Shown here: in pieces, positions 6,057 to 14,351 of the stretch | How positions within the stretch are numbered: the stretch's first letter is position 1 | How the letters are laid out: every line of letters starts with the position of its first letter | DNA from: Campylobacteraceae bacterium | GTDB lineage: Bacteria; Campylobacterota; Campylobacteria; Campylobacterales; Sulfurospirillaceae | DNA: 14,849 nt | Assembly (NCBI GenBank): GCA_027013265.1 | Contig: JALUXQ010000083.1 | Span: 1-14,849, forward strand | Reading direction: 5' to 3' | Program-made: the position numbers and the translations under genes | Notes under the pieces: model-generated | Database searches by the model: none | What the model was told of the DNA's origin: nothing | Seen by the model: the letters and a program-made list of their open reading frames with translations, nothing else

Positions 6057-7339
6057 GCTATCTCTTTAAAGACTTTAGAAGCGGCTTTGATAGTTTTTTC
6101 TATCATCTTGGAGCTTATCTTTGTGCTGATAAAACCTGTTTCAAACTGGCTACATGCAAAATAAAATCCTCTTTTTAACATGCTCTCATGAAACTTGGCA
6201 AACATTTTGGTGTCTGATTTTAGGGCATCATCAAAGTTTTTTACCTCATTTTCATTAAAGAAAAATCCAAACATACTTCCTCTCACATTTGTCTGCAGAG
6301 TTATACCAACTTTTTTTGCCTCTTTTTTGAAGCCATTCATCAAAGTAGTCGCTCTCTCTTCAAACTCTTCATATATATCTTCATTTTTGATTATCTTCTT
6401 TAAAGCTGCCATGCCAGCATGCATAGCTACTGGATTTCCACTAAGAGTGCCTGCTTGATAGACTGGTCCATCTGGACTTAATTGATCCATAATCTCTTCC
6501 AGCCCTCCAAAAGCACCAACAGGCATGCCTCCACCGATGACTTTTCCAAAAGTTATCAAATCAGGCTTAACTCCAACCAATCCTGTAGCTCCTTTTAGTG
6601 AAGCCCTAAAACCACTCATCACCTCATCAAATATCAACAAAGCTCCATTTGCATCACATAACTCTCTTAACTCTTGCAAAAACTTTATATCTGCAGGAAC
6701 TAAGCCCATATTTCCAGCGATTGGCTCTATGATGATACAAGCTATATCTTTGGAATTTTCAAAACACTCTTTAACGCTTTGGATATCATTATATTTTGCA
6801 AGAAGTGTATGCTTTGTAAAATCAGCAGGAACTCCAGGTGAACTAGGTGTTCCAAAAGTAACAGCTCCACTTCCTGCTTGCACGAGTAGTGAGTCGCTGT
6901 GACCATGATAACAGCCTTCAAACTTAATGATATCATCTCGACCCGTATAACCACGAGCCAGCCTGATGGCACTCATAACAGCTTCTGTTCCACTACTTAC
7001 AAATCTTATCTTATCTATGCCATCAAACAAGGTAGAGATCTTTTTTGCCAATTTAGTCTCGACAGTAGTAGGTGCTCCGAAGCTAAGACCTTTTTTTACT
7101 GCCTTTATGACAGCTTTTTGTATATCTTTATCGCAATGCCCAAATATTAACGGTCCCCAGCTTTGAACAAAATCCACATATCTATTGCCATCTATATCTA
7201 CTAGATATTCCCCCTCACCTTTTTTGATGAAAATTGGAGTTCCTCCAACACTTTTAAATGCTCTTACAGGAGAATCGACACCACCAGGAATTACCTTTTT
7301 TGCTTCACTAAAAGCATCTTTACTGTTTTTTATATACAT
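6053..7339 (-). CDS. hemL: Glutamate-1-semialdehyde 2,1-aminomutase
   Basis: HemL converts glutamate-1-semialdehyde to 5-aminolevulinate, the last step of the C5 route into haem and other tetrapyrroles, in the cytoplasm with pyridoxal phosphate. The 428-residue product has the expected length. Visible motifs are GGVDSPVRAFKSVGG near the N-terminus, SSGTEAVMSAIRLARGYTGR, GCYHGHSDSLLVQAGSGA, LIFDEVMSGFR (the aspartate contacting the cofactor ring), and FGKVIGGGMPVGAFGG, with the Schiff-base lysine at about residue 266. The start at 7339 is chosen for its AAGGTGG Shine-Dalgarno sequence six bases upstream and because the protein opens with the normal MYIKNSKDAFSEAKKVIPGG. It overlaps the permease gene upstream by 20 bases and atpZ downstream by 4. 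It is probably expressed as part of this run. Confidence 0.96.
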   Translation of the reverse strand: MYIKNSKDAFSEAKKVIPGGVDSPVRAFKSVGGTPIFIKKGEGEYLVDIDGNRYVDFVQSWGPLIFGHCDKDIQKAVIKAVKKGLSFGAPTTVETKLAKKISTLFDGIDKIRFVSSGTEAVMSAIRLARGYTGRDDIIKFEGCYHGHSDSLLVQAGSGAVTFGTPSSPGVPADFTKHTLLAKYNDIQSVKECFENSKDIACIIIEPIAGNMGLVPADIKFLQELRELCDANGALLIFDEVMSGFRASLKGATGLVGVKPDLITFGKVIGGGMPVGAFGGLEEIMDQLSPDGPVYQAGTLSGNPVAMHAGMAALKKIIKNEDIYEEFEERATTLMNGFKKEAKKVGITLQTNVRGSMFGFFFNENEVKNFDDALKSDTKMFAKFHESMLKRGFYFACSQFETGFISTKISSKMIEKTIKAASKVFKEIA

Positions 7340-8663
7340 GTTTAGCCACCTTTTTATTTTCAATTTTAGAGAACAACCATGCTCCTAAAGTTAGTACAAG
7401 ATATATGACACATGTAGAGTATATCTGCCTTATATCACTATTTATTTCATAGTACACTATAAGAGATGCTCCTGTAAATAGACCTACTAAAGATACTATA
7501 ATTATGGTTAAAGATGAGTTAGTTTTATCTCTTATCTTCAAGTTTGCAAGACCCATTAACCAAGAGACTAGTATAAATGTGATACTCCCAAACTCTAGTA
7601 TTACTTCTAAATTACCTATCAATATCAATCCAAACGACAGCAAAGCCATAACAATGATGGCAAAAATTGGTATACTATTTTTTCTATTCGCTAAAAAAGC
7701 TGGGAAATACCCATCTTCAGCTATCACGGAAACTTGTCTAGAAGAGCCAAACAGAGTTCCGCTTATCGCACTACTTGTAGCTAGAAGTGCCCCAGCTATC
7801 ACCAAATTTGCTCCCATGTTTCCCATAATCTCTTTTGCACCAGCCGCTAAAGCATACTCTTTATTGTCTGCTATCTCCTTGAATGACATAGATAAAATTG
7901 CCCCTAAAGACATAATAACATATATCAAAATCACTAAAACAATAGCGCCATAAATCGCTCTAGGGATATTTAAATCTGGATTTTTCATCTCATTTACAGC
8001 ATTTATAACCAGTTGAAATCCCTCGTAAGCCACAAAAGTCAAAGAGGAGACGATGAGTATAGAAGAGAGTGTAATGTTATGATTGTTTTTGAAAAGAGTC
8101 GGCAATGAGGTATCTGAATGATATATAAGTATGATTGAAATCAATGCTAAAATCACCATTTTAGTATAAACCATCAAATCCTCAACTCTCCCCATGCCCT
8201 TTACACTCCACACATTTACAAGCGTAAAAACAAGGATAATACCTCCTGCAATCGCTTTTCTTATCAACTCATCGTTTGCAAAAGAGAAGCTACTGATTGA
8301 GTATGAAGAGAATGTATAGGCATAAAGAGCCAGAGTTGATATATATCCGAAAATCACCCACCAGCCTATCAAAGAAGCGGCAAATGGAGTCGATGGAAAA
8401 GTTTTTTTATAAAATGAATAAGTCGCCCCCTCATCTTTGAAATAGACACCAAGTTTGACATAGTTGTAAGCAGCCAACATGGCTATGATACCACCAACTG
8501 CAATAGCGATAGGAGTATAAGCTCCTACTAAAGAGACGGAGATGCCAAGGACAGTAAATATCCCACCACCGACCATGCCTCCGACTGCAATCGCTATAAG
8601 TTCGACAACACCTAATGCTCGCCCTCTTTTTCTATGAATTGACCTGCCTATCTCATTTTTCAT
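7320..8663 (-). CDS. APC-superfamily amino acid permease
   Basis: A 447-residue integral membrane protein with about 12 hydrophobic helices. The N-terminal motif LIAIAVGGMVGGGIFTVLG is the unwound first helix that binds substrate in amino acid-polyamine-organocation (APC) transporters. FVAYEGFQLVINAVNEMKNP near residue 215, followed by IPRAIYGAIVLVI, is likewise typical. ATSSAISGTLFGSSR and VIAEDGYFPAF mark the region of helix 8 and the following loop. The substrate cannot be read from sequence. The start (ATG at 8663) overlaps the MetF-like gene by 11 bases, and the end overlaps hemL by 20. A role in supplying an amino acid such as glutamate to the neighbouring pathways would be pure inference. 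Confidence 0.88.
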   Translation of the reverse strand: MKNEIGRSIHRKRGRALGVVELIAIAVGGMVGGGIFTVLGISVSLVGAYTPIAIAVGGIIAMLAAYNYVKLGVYFKDEGATYSFYKKTFPSTPFAASLIGWWVIFGYISTLALYAYTFSSYSISSFSFANDELIRKAIAGGIILVFTLVNVWSVKGMGRVEDLMVYTKMVILALISIILIYHSDTSLPTLFKNNHNITLSSILIVSSLTFVAYEGFQLVINAVNEMKNPDLNIPRAIYGAIVLVILIYVIMSLGAILSMSFKEIADNKEYALAAGAKEIMGNMGANLVIAGALLATSSAISGTLFGSSRQVSVIAEDGYFPAFLANRKNSIPIFAIIVMALLSFGLILIGNLEVILEFGSITFILVSWLMGLANLKIRDKTNSSLTIIIVSLVGLFTGASLIVYYEINSDIRQIYSTCVIYLVLTLGAWLFSKIENKKVAKHVYKKQ

Positions 8664-9576
8664 CTATAATCTTTTTTATCTCATCTAGCAGTCTTATAGA
8701 GGCATCTATCTCCACTTTTCTGATAGCAATGCTCTCTACATTTGCACCTATCGGGATGCCTCTTTGCCTGCCATACTCATAAAGTGAAGCAAATTTCTCT
8801 ATGGAGGTATTTACAGACTCTTCTAAAATATCCTCTGCATTTTTTAGTCTTTGCTCTAAAGATGGGGCTATATGAACACCCAGCCACTTCATAAATTCAA
8901 GTGTTTTTATAGAGCCACATGGTGTGAAAGTAAATATAATCGGCACCAACTTCTTACCGCTTTTTTTTGCTTGCGATGCATAATCATCCAAAAATCTCTT
9001 TGCAGCCTCTAGATTATATACTGCTTGAGATATGAAATATTCACAACCATTTTCAATTTTAGAAAATACTCTTAAATGTTCATCTTTTTTAGCGGTATGT
9101 CTCTCAGGTATAACGATACCACCTAATATCAAATCATTATATATCTCTTTTTTGAGTCTGTATGCCTCTTTTATGTCTATGGTAGTTTTCGTATGCTTGC
9201 TAGCAGCTCCCACAAAAACCGAAAAAAACTCTCTGCCTACTCTGTTTTTCAGCCACTGTTTAAATTCTCTCTTATCATATTTTCCCACTGCTCTATAGAC
9301 TATGACTGGGAAATTTAGTGCACCATCAAGATAATTTTTTGCATATACACAAGAGTCGAGAGTCTTTATGAAAGGAAATGGTCTTTTTGCATCAGTTCTA
9401 TCACTCTCATCTTGGATATCATACAACACAAGCCCATCGATATTTAAATTTTTGATTCTATCTATTTGACGAGAGGCTATTTCCTCTAACTCCTCTTTTG
9501 TATGTTTCGCTTTTGGCGGGGTCATGCCATAAAGCAGTATGCCTGATTCTCTATTTTTTATCTTATCTTTTAACAT
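8653..9576 (-). CDS. Divergent methylenetetrahydrofolate reductase (MetF)-like protein
   Basis: This 307-residue TIM-barrel-like protein resembles the MTHFR/MetF family, which reduces 5,10-methylenetetrahydrofolate to the 5-methyl form using FAD. The family pattern shows in the N-terminal TPPK (residues 19-22), GIVIPERHTAKKDEHLRVF (153-171), the GCEYFISQAVYNLEAAKRFL strand and helix (177-196), and FTFTPCGSIKTLEFMKWLGV (216-234), equivalent to the MetF PGILP region. By eye, however, the catalytic Glu of the EFFPP motif is replaced (LYGMTPP, Gly17), and the Asp of the RGD loop is replaced (FVGAASK, 121-127). Its activity is therefore uncertain, and automated annotation as MetF may be wrong. The ATG at 9576 has AGGTAA just upstream. 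The gene lies 56 bases after acnB and overlaps the permease start. Confidence 0.72.
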   Translation of the reverse strand: MLKDKIKNRESGILLYGMTPPKAKHTKEELEEIASRQIDRIKNLNIDGLVLYDIQDESDRTDAKRPFPFIKTLDSCVYAKNYLDGALNFPVIVYRAVGKYDKREFKQWLKNRVGREFFSVFVGAASKHTKTTIDIKEAYRLKKEIYNDLILGGIVIPERHTAKKDEHLRVFSKIENGCEYFISQAVYNLEAAKRFLDDYASQAKKSGKKLVPIIFTFTPCGSIKTLEFMKWLGVHIAPSLEQRLKNAEDILEESVNTSIEKFASLYEYGRQRGIPIGANVESIAIRKVEIDASIRLLDEIKKIIDEK

Positions 9577-9591
9577 ATATTACCTAAGTTT

Positions 9592-9611
9592 GGGCACTCT
9601 TTTAAGTGCCC
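9592..9611 (-). other. Intergenic hairpin between acnB and the MetF-like gene
   Basis: GGGCACT (9592-9598) and AGTGCCC (9605-9611) form a perfect 7-bp stem with a 6-base loop in the 56-base gap. Neither side has a T-run, so it lacks the form of a rho-independent terminator. It may be an RNA-processing or 3'-stabilising hairpin separating acnB from the downstream genes, or a leaky terminator. Confidence 0.6.
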
Positions 9612-9632
9612 TAGATTTTGAAAGTATTTGCA

Positions 9633-12188
9633 CTATTGTGCAAGTTTATAGTCGTCAATAAGGTTAAAGTTTAGATATTTATAGACATCTTCTCTTTTAC
9701 CTTCTAATTTTTTTGGAACGATATCTAGATACTCTTTTGCACTTGGCAATCTTCCGAGCAATGCACAAACAGCTGCTAACTCTGCGCTTCCTAGATATAC
9801 TCTAGCTCCCATGCCCATCCTATTGTCAAAGTTTCTAGTACTTGTTGAAAAAACTGTTGCTTTATCTGCCACTCTTGCTTGGTTACCCATGCACAGTGAA
9901 CACCCTGGTATCTCTATCCTAGCTCCTACTGAGCCAAATATAGAGTAGTATCCCTCTTCAACAAGTTGAGCTTTATCCATCTTTGTAGGAGGCGCAATCC
10001 AAAGCTTAGCAGGTACTTGACCCTCACCTTTAAGAACTTCACCCAAAGCTCTATAGTGTCCTATATTTGTCATACAACTTCCAACAAAAACTTCATCTAT
10101 ATTTTTAGGTCTGTTTGGATCAGCCAATATCTCACTAAGAGTTGCTACATCATCTGGGTCATTTGGACAACAAAGGATAGGCTCTGTTATTTCGTTCATA
10201 TCTATCTCTATAACTGCTGCATACTCAGCGTCTTTATCAGCTTTAACCAAAGTAGGATTTTCTAGCCATTTTTTCATCTTATCTGCTCTTCTTTGAAGCG
10301 TAGTTACATCTTCATATCCAGCTTCTATCATGGACTCCAACAAAACGATATTTGATTTTAGATACTCTTCTACTGGCTCTTTATCTAAAGCTATACTACA
10401 AGCCGCTGCACTTCTCTCAGCACTTGCGTCACTTAGTTCAAAAGCTTGTTCAGCCTTTAGATTTGGAAGTCCCTCTATCTCTAAAACTTTCCCTGCAAAG
10501 ATATTTACTTTATCTTTCTTAGGAACAGTCAGTAGTCCTTTTTTGATAGCAACATATGGTATAGCATTTACCAAATCCCTAAGGGTGATTCCTGGCTGAA
10601 GAGTACCTGTAAATCTAACAAGTACAGACTCAGGCATATTTAAAGGCATACTTCCTGTAACCGCAGCAAATGCAACAAGTCCGCTTCCTGCAGGAAATGA
10701 TATACCGATTGGAAATCTAGTGTGAGAATCTCCACCAGTTCCTACTGTATCTGGCAGAGTCATACGATTTAGCCAAGAGTGGATAACACCATCACCTGGT
10801 TTTAGACTAACACCACCTCTTGTTGTCATAAAACCTGGGAGTGCATGTTGCATCTGAACATCACTAGGTTTTGGATAAGCAGCAGTATGACAAAATGTCT
10901 GAAGAACCAAATCAGCATTGAAACCAAGTGCAGCTAGCTCTTTTATCTCATCTCTGGTCATAGGACCCGTTGTATCTTGACTTCCTACTGTTGTAGTTAT
11001 AGGCTCTATATACATGCCAGCTCTCACACCATCAACTCCACATGCAAGCCCTACTATCTTTTGAGCTTGAGTATAACCTTTTCCGCTGTCTTTTGGCTGC
11101 TCTGGCTTTTCAAATATATCCTCTGCACCTAAACCCAAAGACTCTCTTGCTTTTGCAGTTAAGCCTCTTCCTATGATGAGAGGAATCCTACCGCCAGCTC
11201 TGTACTCATCCGCCAAAGTATTTGGACTCAATTTAAATTCAGCGATAACTTTACCATCTTTCTCTATCTTTCCTTCAAACGGATAGACATCTATGATGTC
11301 TCCTGTTTCCATCGCAGAGACATCTACCTCTATCGGAAGTGCTCCACTATCTTCTGCGGTATTAAAAAATATAGGTGCTATTGTATTGCCTAAAACCAAA
11401 CCACCTGTTTTTTTATTTGGTACATGTGGAATCTCTCTACCTAGCCACCATTGGACTGAGTTGATACCTGATTTTCTGCTTGAGCCCGTTCCCACCACAT
11501 CGCCAACATAAGCTACTTCATAACCTTTGGCTTGAAACTCTTTTATCTTATCTAGTGCATCAGGGAGTTTTTTCTCTAGCATACATTGTGCATGAAGTGG
11601 TATGTCACTCCTTGTAAATGCTTCACTAGCAGGGCTTAAATCGTCAGTATTTGTCTCTCCTGGAACTTTTAAAACTGCTACTGTTATCTTTTGAGGAATC
11701 GGCTCTTTTGAGGTAAACCACTGGGCTTTTGCCCAAGACTCTAGTACCTCTTTGGCGTAACTATTTGTTTTTGCCAACTTTTCTACATCATTAAATGAGC
11801 TATAAACTAAAATTGTTTTTTTAAGAGCGTCACAAGCACCAGCCGCTACAAATTTATCATCGCTACTCAAAGCATCAATTAGAGGTTGGACATTGTATCC
11901 ACCCATCATGGTTCCTAAAATCTCTACAGCTTTTAGTGGAGTTATAGAGACGCACTCCACCTTTTTTTGAACAATAGCATTTAAAAAAGCAGCTTTTACA
12001 TATGCAGCATCATCAACACCTGGGTTAACTCTCTCTACAAGTAACTCTAGTAAAACTTTTTGATCGCCCTCGCCTTTTGTCAAAGACTCAACAACTTTTG
12101 CAGTCTGCTGTGCATCTAGTGGAAGTGGAGGAACTCCAAGACTTGATCTTTTCAAAACATGATCATTGTAATTTTTCAAATAATCCAT
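9633..12188 (-). CDS. acnB: Aconitate hydratase B (AcnB)
   Basis: AcnB interconverts citrate and isocitrate through cis-aconitate in the TCA cycle (oxidative or reductive) and carries a [4Fe-4S] cluster. The 851-residue product is close to the 865 of E. coli AcnB and has the B-type order: an N-terminal HEAT-like domain (about residues 1-160), a swivel domain containing the GTGSSRKSGINSVQWW stretch, then the catalytic domains. The cluster ligands are visible as Cys705 (GSCMTNIGH) and Cys763/Cys766 (PGCSLCMGNQARV), matching the spacing of E. coli C710, C769 and C772. Other landmarks are TDDLSPASEAFTRSDIPLHA and GTGGDSHTRFPIGISFPAGSG. The start ATG at 12188 has AGGAG ten bases upstream and a -10 box about 30 bases upstream. 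It heads the minus-strand run that continues to hemL. Confidence 0.98.
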   Translation of the reverse strand: MDYLKNYNDHVLKRSSLGVPPLPLDAQQTAKVVESLTKGEGDQKVLLELLVERVNPGVDDAAYVKAAFLNAIVQKKVECVSITPLKAVEILGTMMGGYNVQPLIDALSSDDKFVAAGACDALKKTILVYSSFNDVEKLAKTNSYAKEVLESWAKAQWFTSKEPIPQKITVAVLKVPGETNTDDLSPASEAFTRSDIPLHAQCMLEKKLPDALDKIKEFQAKGYEVAYVGDVVGTGSSRKSGINSVQWWLGREIPHVPNKKTGGLVLGNTIAPIFFNTAEDSGALPIEVDVSAMETGDIIDVYPFEGKIEKDGKVIAEFKLSPNTLADEYRAGGRIPLIIGRGLTAKARESLGLGAEDIFEKPEQPKDSGKGYTQAQKIVGLACGVDGVRAGMYIEPITTTVGSQDTTGPMTRDEIKELAALGFNADLVLQTFCHTAAYPKPSDVQMQHALPGFMTTRGGVSLKPGDGVIHSWLNRMTLPDTVGTGGDSHTRFPIGISFPAGSGLVAFAAVTGSMPLNMPESVLVRFTGTLQPGITLRDLVNAIPYVAIKKGLLTVPKKDKVNIFAGKVLEIEGLPNLKAEQAFELSDASAERSAAACSIALDKEPVEEYLKSNIVLLESMIEAGYEDVTTLQRRADKMKKWLENPTLVKADKDAEYAAVIEIDMNEITEPILCCPNDPDDVATLSEILADPNRPKNIDEVFVGSCMTNIGHYRALGEVLKGEGQVPAKLWIAPPTKMDKAQLVEEGYYSIFGSVGARIEIPGCSLCMGNQARVADKATVFSTSTRNFDNRMGMGARVYLGSAELAAVCALLGRLPSAKEYLDIVPKKLEGKREDVYKYLNFNLIDDYKLAQ

Positions 12189-12218
12189 ACTTCTTTGCTC
12201 CTAGTTTAATTTTGAGAG

Positions 12219-12229
12219 ATTGTATCACA
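12219..12229 (-). promoter_or_regulatory. Extended -10 promoter of acnB
   Basis: On the minus strand the sequence TGTGATACAAT gives an extended -10 box (TGA-TACAAT). It lies in the 55-base gap between ftsK and acnB. Transcription would begin near 12212, giving a leader of about 24 bases with the AGGAG ribosome site. No clear -35 box is seen, as is usual in Campylobacterota. This may drive the whole acnB-to-membrane-protein run. Confidence 0.65.
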
Positions 12230-12243
12230 AAGTTATTTAAAAA

Positions 12244-14283
12244 TTACAAAATTTCTCTTTGTCCTTTGGAATTTGCAGGGGATAGTATCCCTGTTGCTTC
12301 TAATTGTTCGACTATTCTTGCTGCTCGATTGTACCCTATCTGCAGTCTTCTTTGTATATAGCTTATGGAGCATTTTTTCTCATTTAGGACTATGTTTTTT
12401 GCATCTTCAAAAAGCTCGTCTATCTCTTCATCTATGGCTGAACTCCCCTTAGAAGAGCCATCAACACTCTCTTTTAGAAAATTTTCATCATACTCCACTG
12501 CTCTTTGTTTTTTTAGATACTCAACAACTCTCTCTATCTCTTCTTCGCTGGCATATGGTGCATGAAGCCTGATGAGACCTGAGCTTGAAGGTGGTGTAAA
12601 AAGCATATCTCCTCGCCCCAAGAGTGAATCAGCTCCACTTGCATCTAATATAACCTTACTATCTATCTTCTGTCCCACTTTAAAACTTATTCGCGAAGGG
12701 AGGTTCGCTTTGATAAGCCCTGTGACTACATCGACTGATGGTCTTTGAGTAGCCACTAAGAGATGGATGCCACTAGCTCTTGCCATTTGAGCTAATCTTG
12801 ATACATAAAACTCCACCTCTTTGCCACTTGTCATCATCAAATCTGCTAGTTCATCTATGATCACCACTATATACGGGAGTTGTTTTGCGCCTGTATTTTT
12901 TGCTTTTTCATTATAGTTTTCTATGTTTTTTGTTTTTGATTGGCTAAGTATCTTATATCTTCTCTCCATCTCAACAACCATGTTAGATAGAGCGATAATC
13001 GCATGCTTTGGCTTAGTGATAACTGGTGTCAAAAGGTGCGGAATGTCGTTGTAGATAGAAAATTCCAACATCTTAGGGTCTATCATCAAAAGCTTTAGAG
13101 TATCTGGAGAGTTTCTATATAGCAAAGAGAGTAGCATAGCGTTTATCCCAACACTTTTTCCGCTACCTGTAGTTCCTGCTATCAGTAGATGAGGAAGTTT
13201 TTTCAAATCAGTTACAAATGGATTTCCAACTATATCTTTACCTAGTGCTATAGTTAAAGGGGATGAAGATTTTTTATATATATCGCTTTGCAACACCTCT
13301 TTTAGGTATATGGTTTCGATTTTTTTATTTGGAACTTCGATTCCTACGACATCTTTGCCTGGGACTGGAGCCTGTATCCTAATAGTCTCGGCTCTGAGCG
13401 CCATCGCCAAATCATCTTGCAGGGTCAATATCTTAGAGACCTTTATATGAGGAGCGGGTTTGAACTCAAAAGTGGTAACAACAGGACCAGAGTAAGTCCT
13501 CACTACATCACCGTCTATCTTAAATCTTCTTAATTTATCAAGTAAATCTGAGATTTTTTGGTCAATCTCACTCTCATTTACATGTGATTGTCTTTTTGGA
13601 GGGTCTGTCAGAAATTTTAGCGAGGGGAGTTTGTAATTTTGTGGTTTATCCACCTCTCCTTTATCTATCATCTCTAAAAGTTTTTTGTTTTCTTCGACTA
13701 CATTTAGTATCTCTACGCCACTTTGCGTGGTCTTCTCTTCCTGATTTTCCTGTGTATCATTTTGTTCTGTTTTTTCCTCTTTTTTTTCTGTTTCTTGTTT
13801 TAATTTTTGCTTTTTGGAGACCTCTTTTGCTTCAAAGTTTTTGTTTTCTGTACTTTTTTTGATTTTTTTGATACTCAAACTTGCAAATATCTCATCAAAA
13901 CTCAAATCTAAAAGCATCACAATACTTAAAGAGATGATGGCTACTATACATATCCAAACGCCTGCTATACCTATAAACGAGATTATGGACTCTGTTATAG
14001 AAAAGCCTATATATCCATTTTGGGGGATCACAATAGCCTGAATCATTAAAAATGATAGAAAAAGTAAAACCCATGCCAAATATATCTCTACTCTTCTAGT
14101 GTTAAATTCACTGTTTTTATAGACAAAATAGGACAAAATAACCAATACAGCAGGATAAACATAAGCGATATAGCCAAAAAAGTGATGATTTAGCTTGCCC
14201 AAAATAGAGCCATAAACTCCAACTACCGACAAATCGCCTAAAAAAGTAGAAAATCCTAGAAAAACAAAAAATGCAGCAACCAA
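12244..14283 (-). CDS. ftsK: DNA translocase FtsK
   Basis: FtsK is the septal DNA pump that clears and segregates chromosome termini at division. From the TTG at 14283 it has 679 residues. It has four N-terminal membrane segments (about residues 1-17, 34-52, 68-86 and 96-128), then a charged K/E/Q-rich linker (about 140-195). The motor follows, with KFLTDPPKR at its beginning, Walker A GTTGSGKS near 369, Walker B VVIIDELADLMM near 475, and LLVATQRPSVDVVTGLIKAN. A C-terminal gamma winged-helix domain (CSISYIQRRLQIGYNRAARIVEQLE) reads polar DNA signals. The linker is short compared with E. coli. The start is uncertain: the frame is open upstream with no ATG, and an ATT at 14307 sits six bases after AAAGGA. 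Starting there would restore a fuller first helix. An extended -10 box is at 14341-14349. Confidence 0.95.
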   Translation of the reverse strand: MVAAFFVFLGFSTFLGDLSVVGVYGSILGKLNHHFFGYIAYVYPAVLVILSYFVYKNSEFNTRRVEIYLAWVLLFLSFLMIQAIVIPQNGYIGFSITESIISFIGIAGVWICIVAIISLSIVMLLDLSFDEIFASLSIKKIKKSTENKNFEAKEVSKKQKLKQETEKKEEKTEQNDTQENQEEKTTQSGVEILNVVEENKKLLEMIDKGEVDKPQNYKLPSLKFLTDPPKRQSHVNESEIDQKISDLLDKLRRFKIDGDVVRTYSGPVVTTFEFKPAPHIKVSKILTLQDDLAMALRAETIRIQAPVPGKDVVGIEVPNKKIETIYLKEVLQSDIYKKSSSPLTIALGKDIVGNPFVTDLKKLPHLLIAGTTGSGKSVGINAMLLSLLYRNSPDTLKLLMIDPKMLEFSIYNDIPHLLTPVITKPKHAIIALSNMVVEMERRYKILSQSKTKNIENYNEKAKNTGAKQLPYIVVIIDELADLMMTSGKEVEFYVSRLAQMARASGIHLLVATQRPSVDVVTGLIKANLPSRISFKVGQKIDSKVILDASGADSLLGRGDMLFTPPSSSGLIRLHAPYASEEEIERVVEYLKKQRAVEYDENFLKESVDGSSKGSSAIDEEIDELFEDAKNIVLNEKKCSISYIQRRLQIGYNRAARIVEQLEATGILSPANSKGQREIL

Positions 14284-14340
14284 AACAAAAATAGTCTCTT
14301 TTAAAATATCAAATCCTTTATAAGTTGGTATAAAAAGTGT

Positions 14341-14349
14341 ATTATAGCA
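14341..14349 (-). promoter_or_regulatory. Extended -10 promoter of ftsK
   Basis: On the minus strand this reads TGCTATAAT, a perfect extended -10 box (TGN-TATAAT). It lies immediately after the flgL stop codon (14352). Transcription would begin near 14334. That rules out translation starts upstream of this point and places the AAAGGA ribosome site (14314-14319) inside a short leader. Confidence 0.72.
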
Positions 14350-14351
14350 AA

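Noticed and set aside
6525..6902. A 125-residue plus-strand frame opposite hemL
   Set aside because: It is a shadow frame antisense to well-conserved HemL motifs, with no independent support.
7340..7363. A longer hemL start inside the permease gene
   Set aside because: AAGGTGG is placed correctly only for the ATG at 7339, and the protein opening fits HemL from there.
7504..7953. A 149-residue plus-strand frame opposite the permease
   Set aside because: It is antisense to a clear APC transporter, has no family resemblance, and is the typical shadow of hydrophobic codons.
9592..9611. A rho-independent terminator after acnB
   Set aside because: The stem is real but neither strand has a following T-run.
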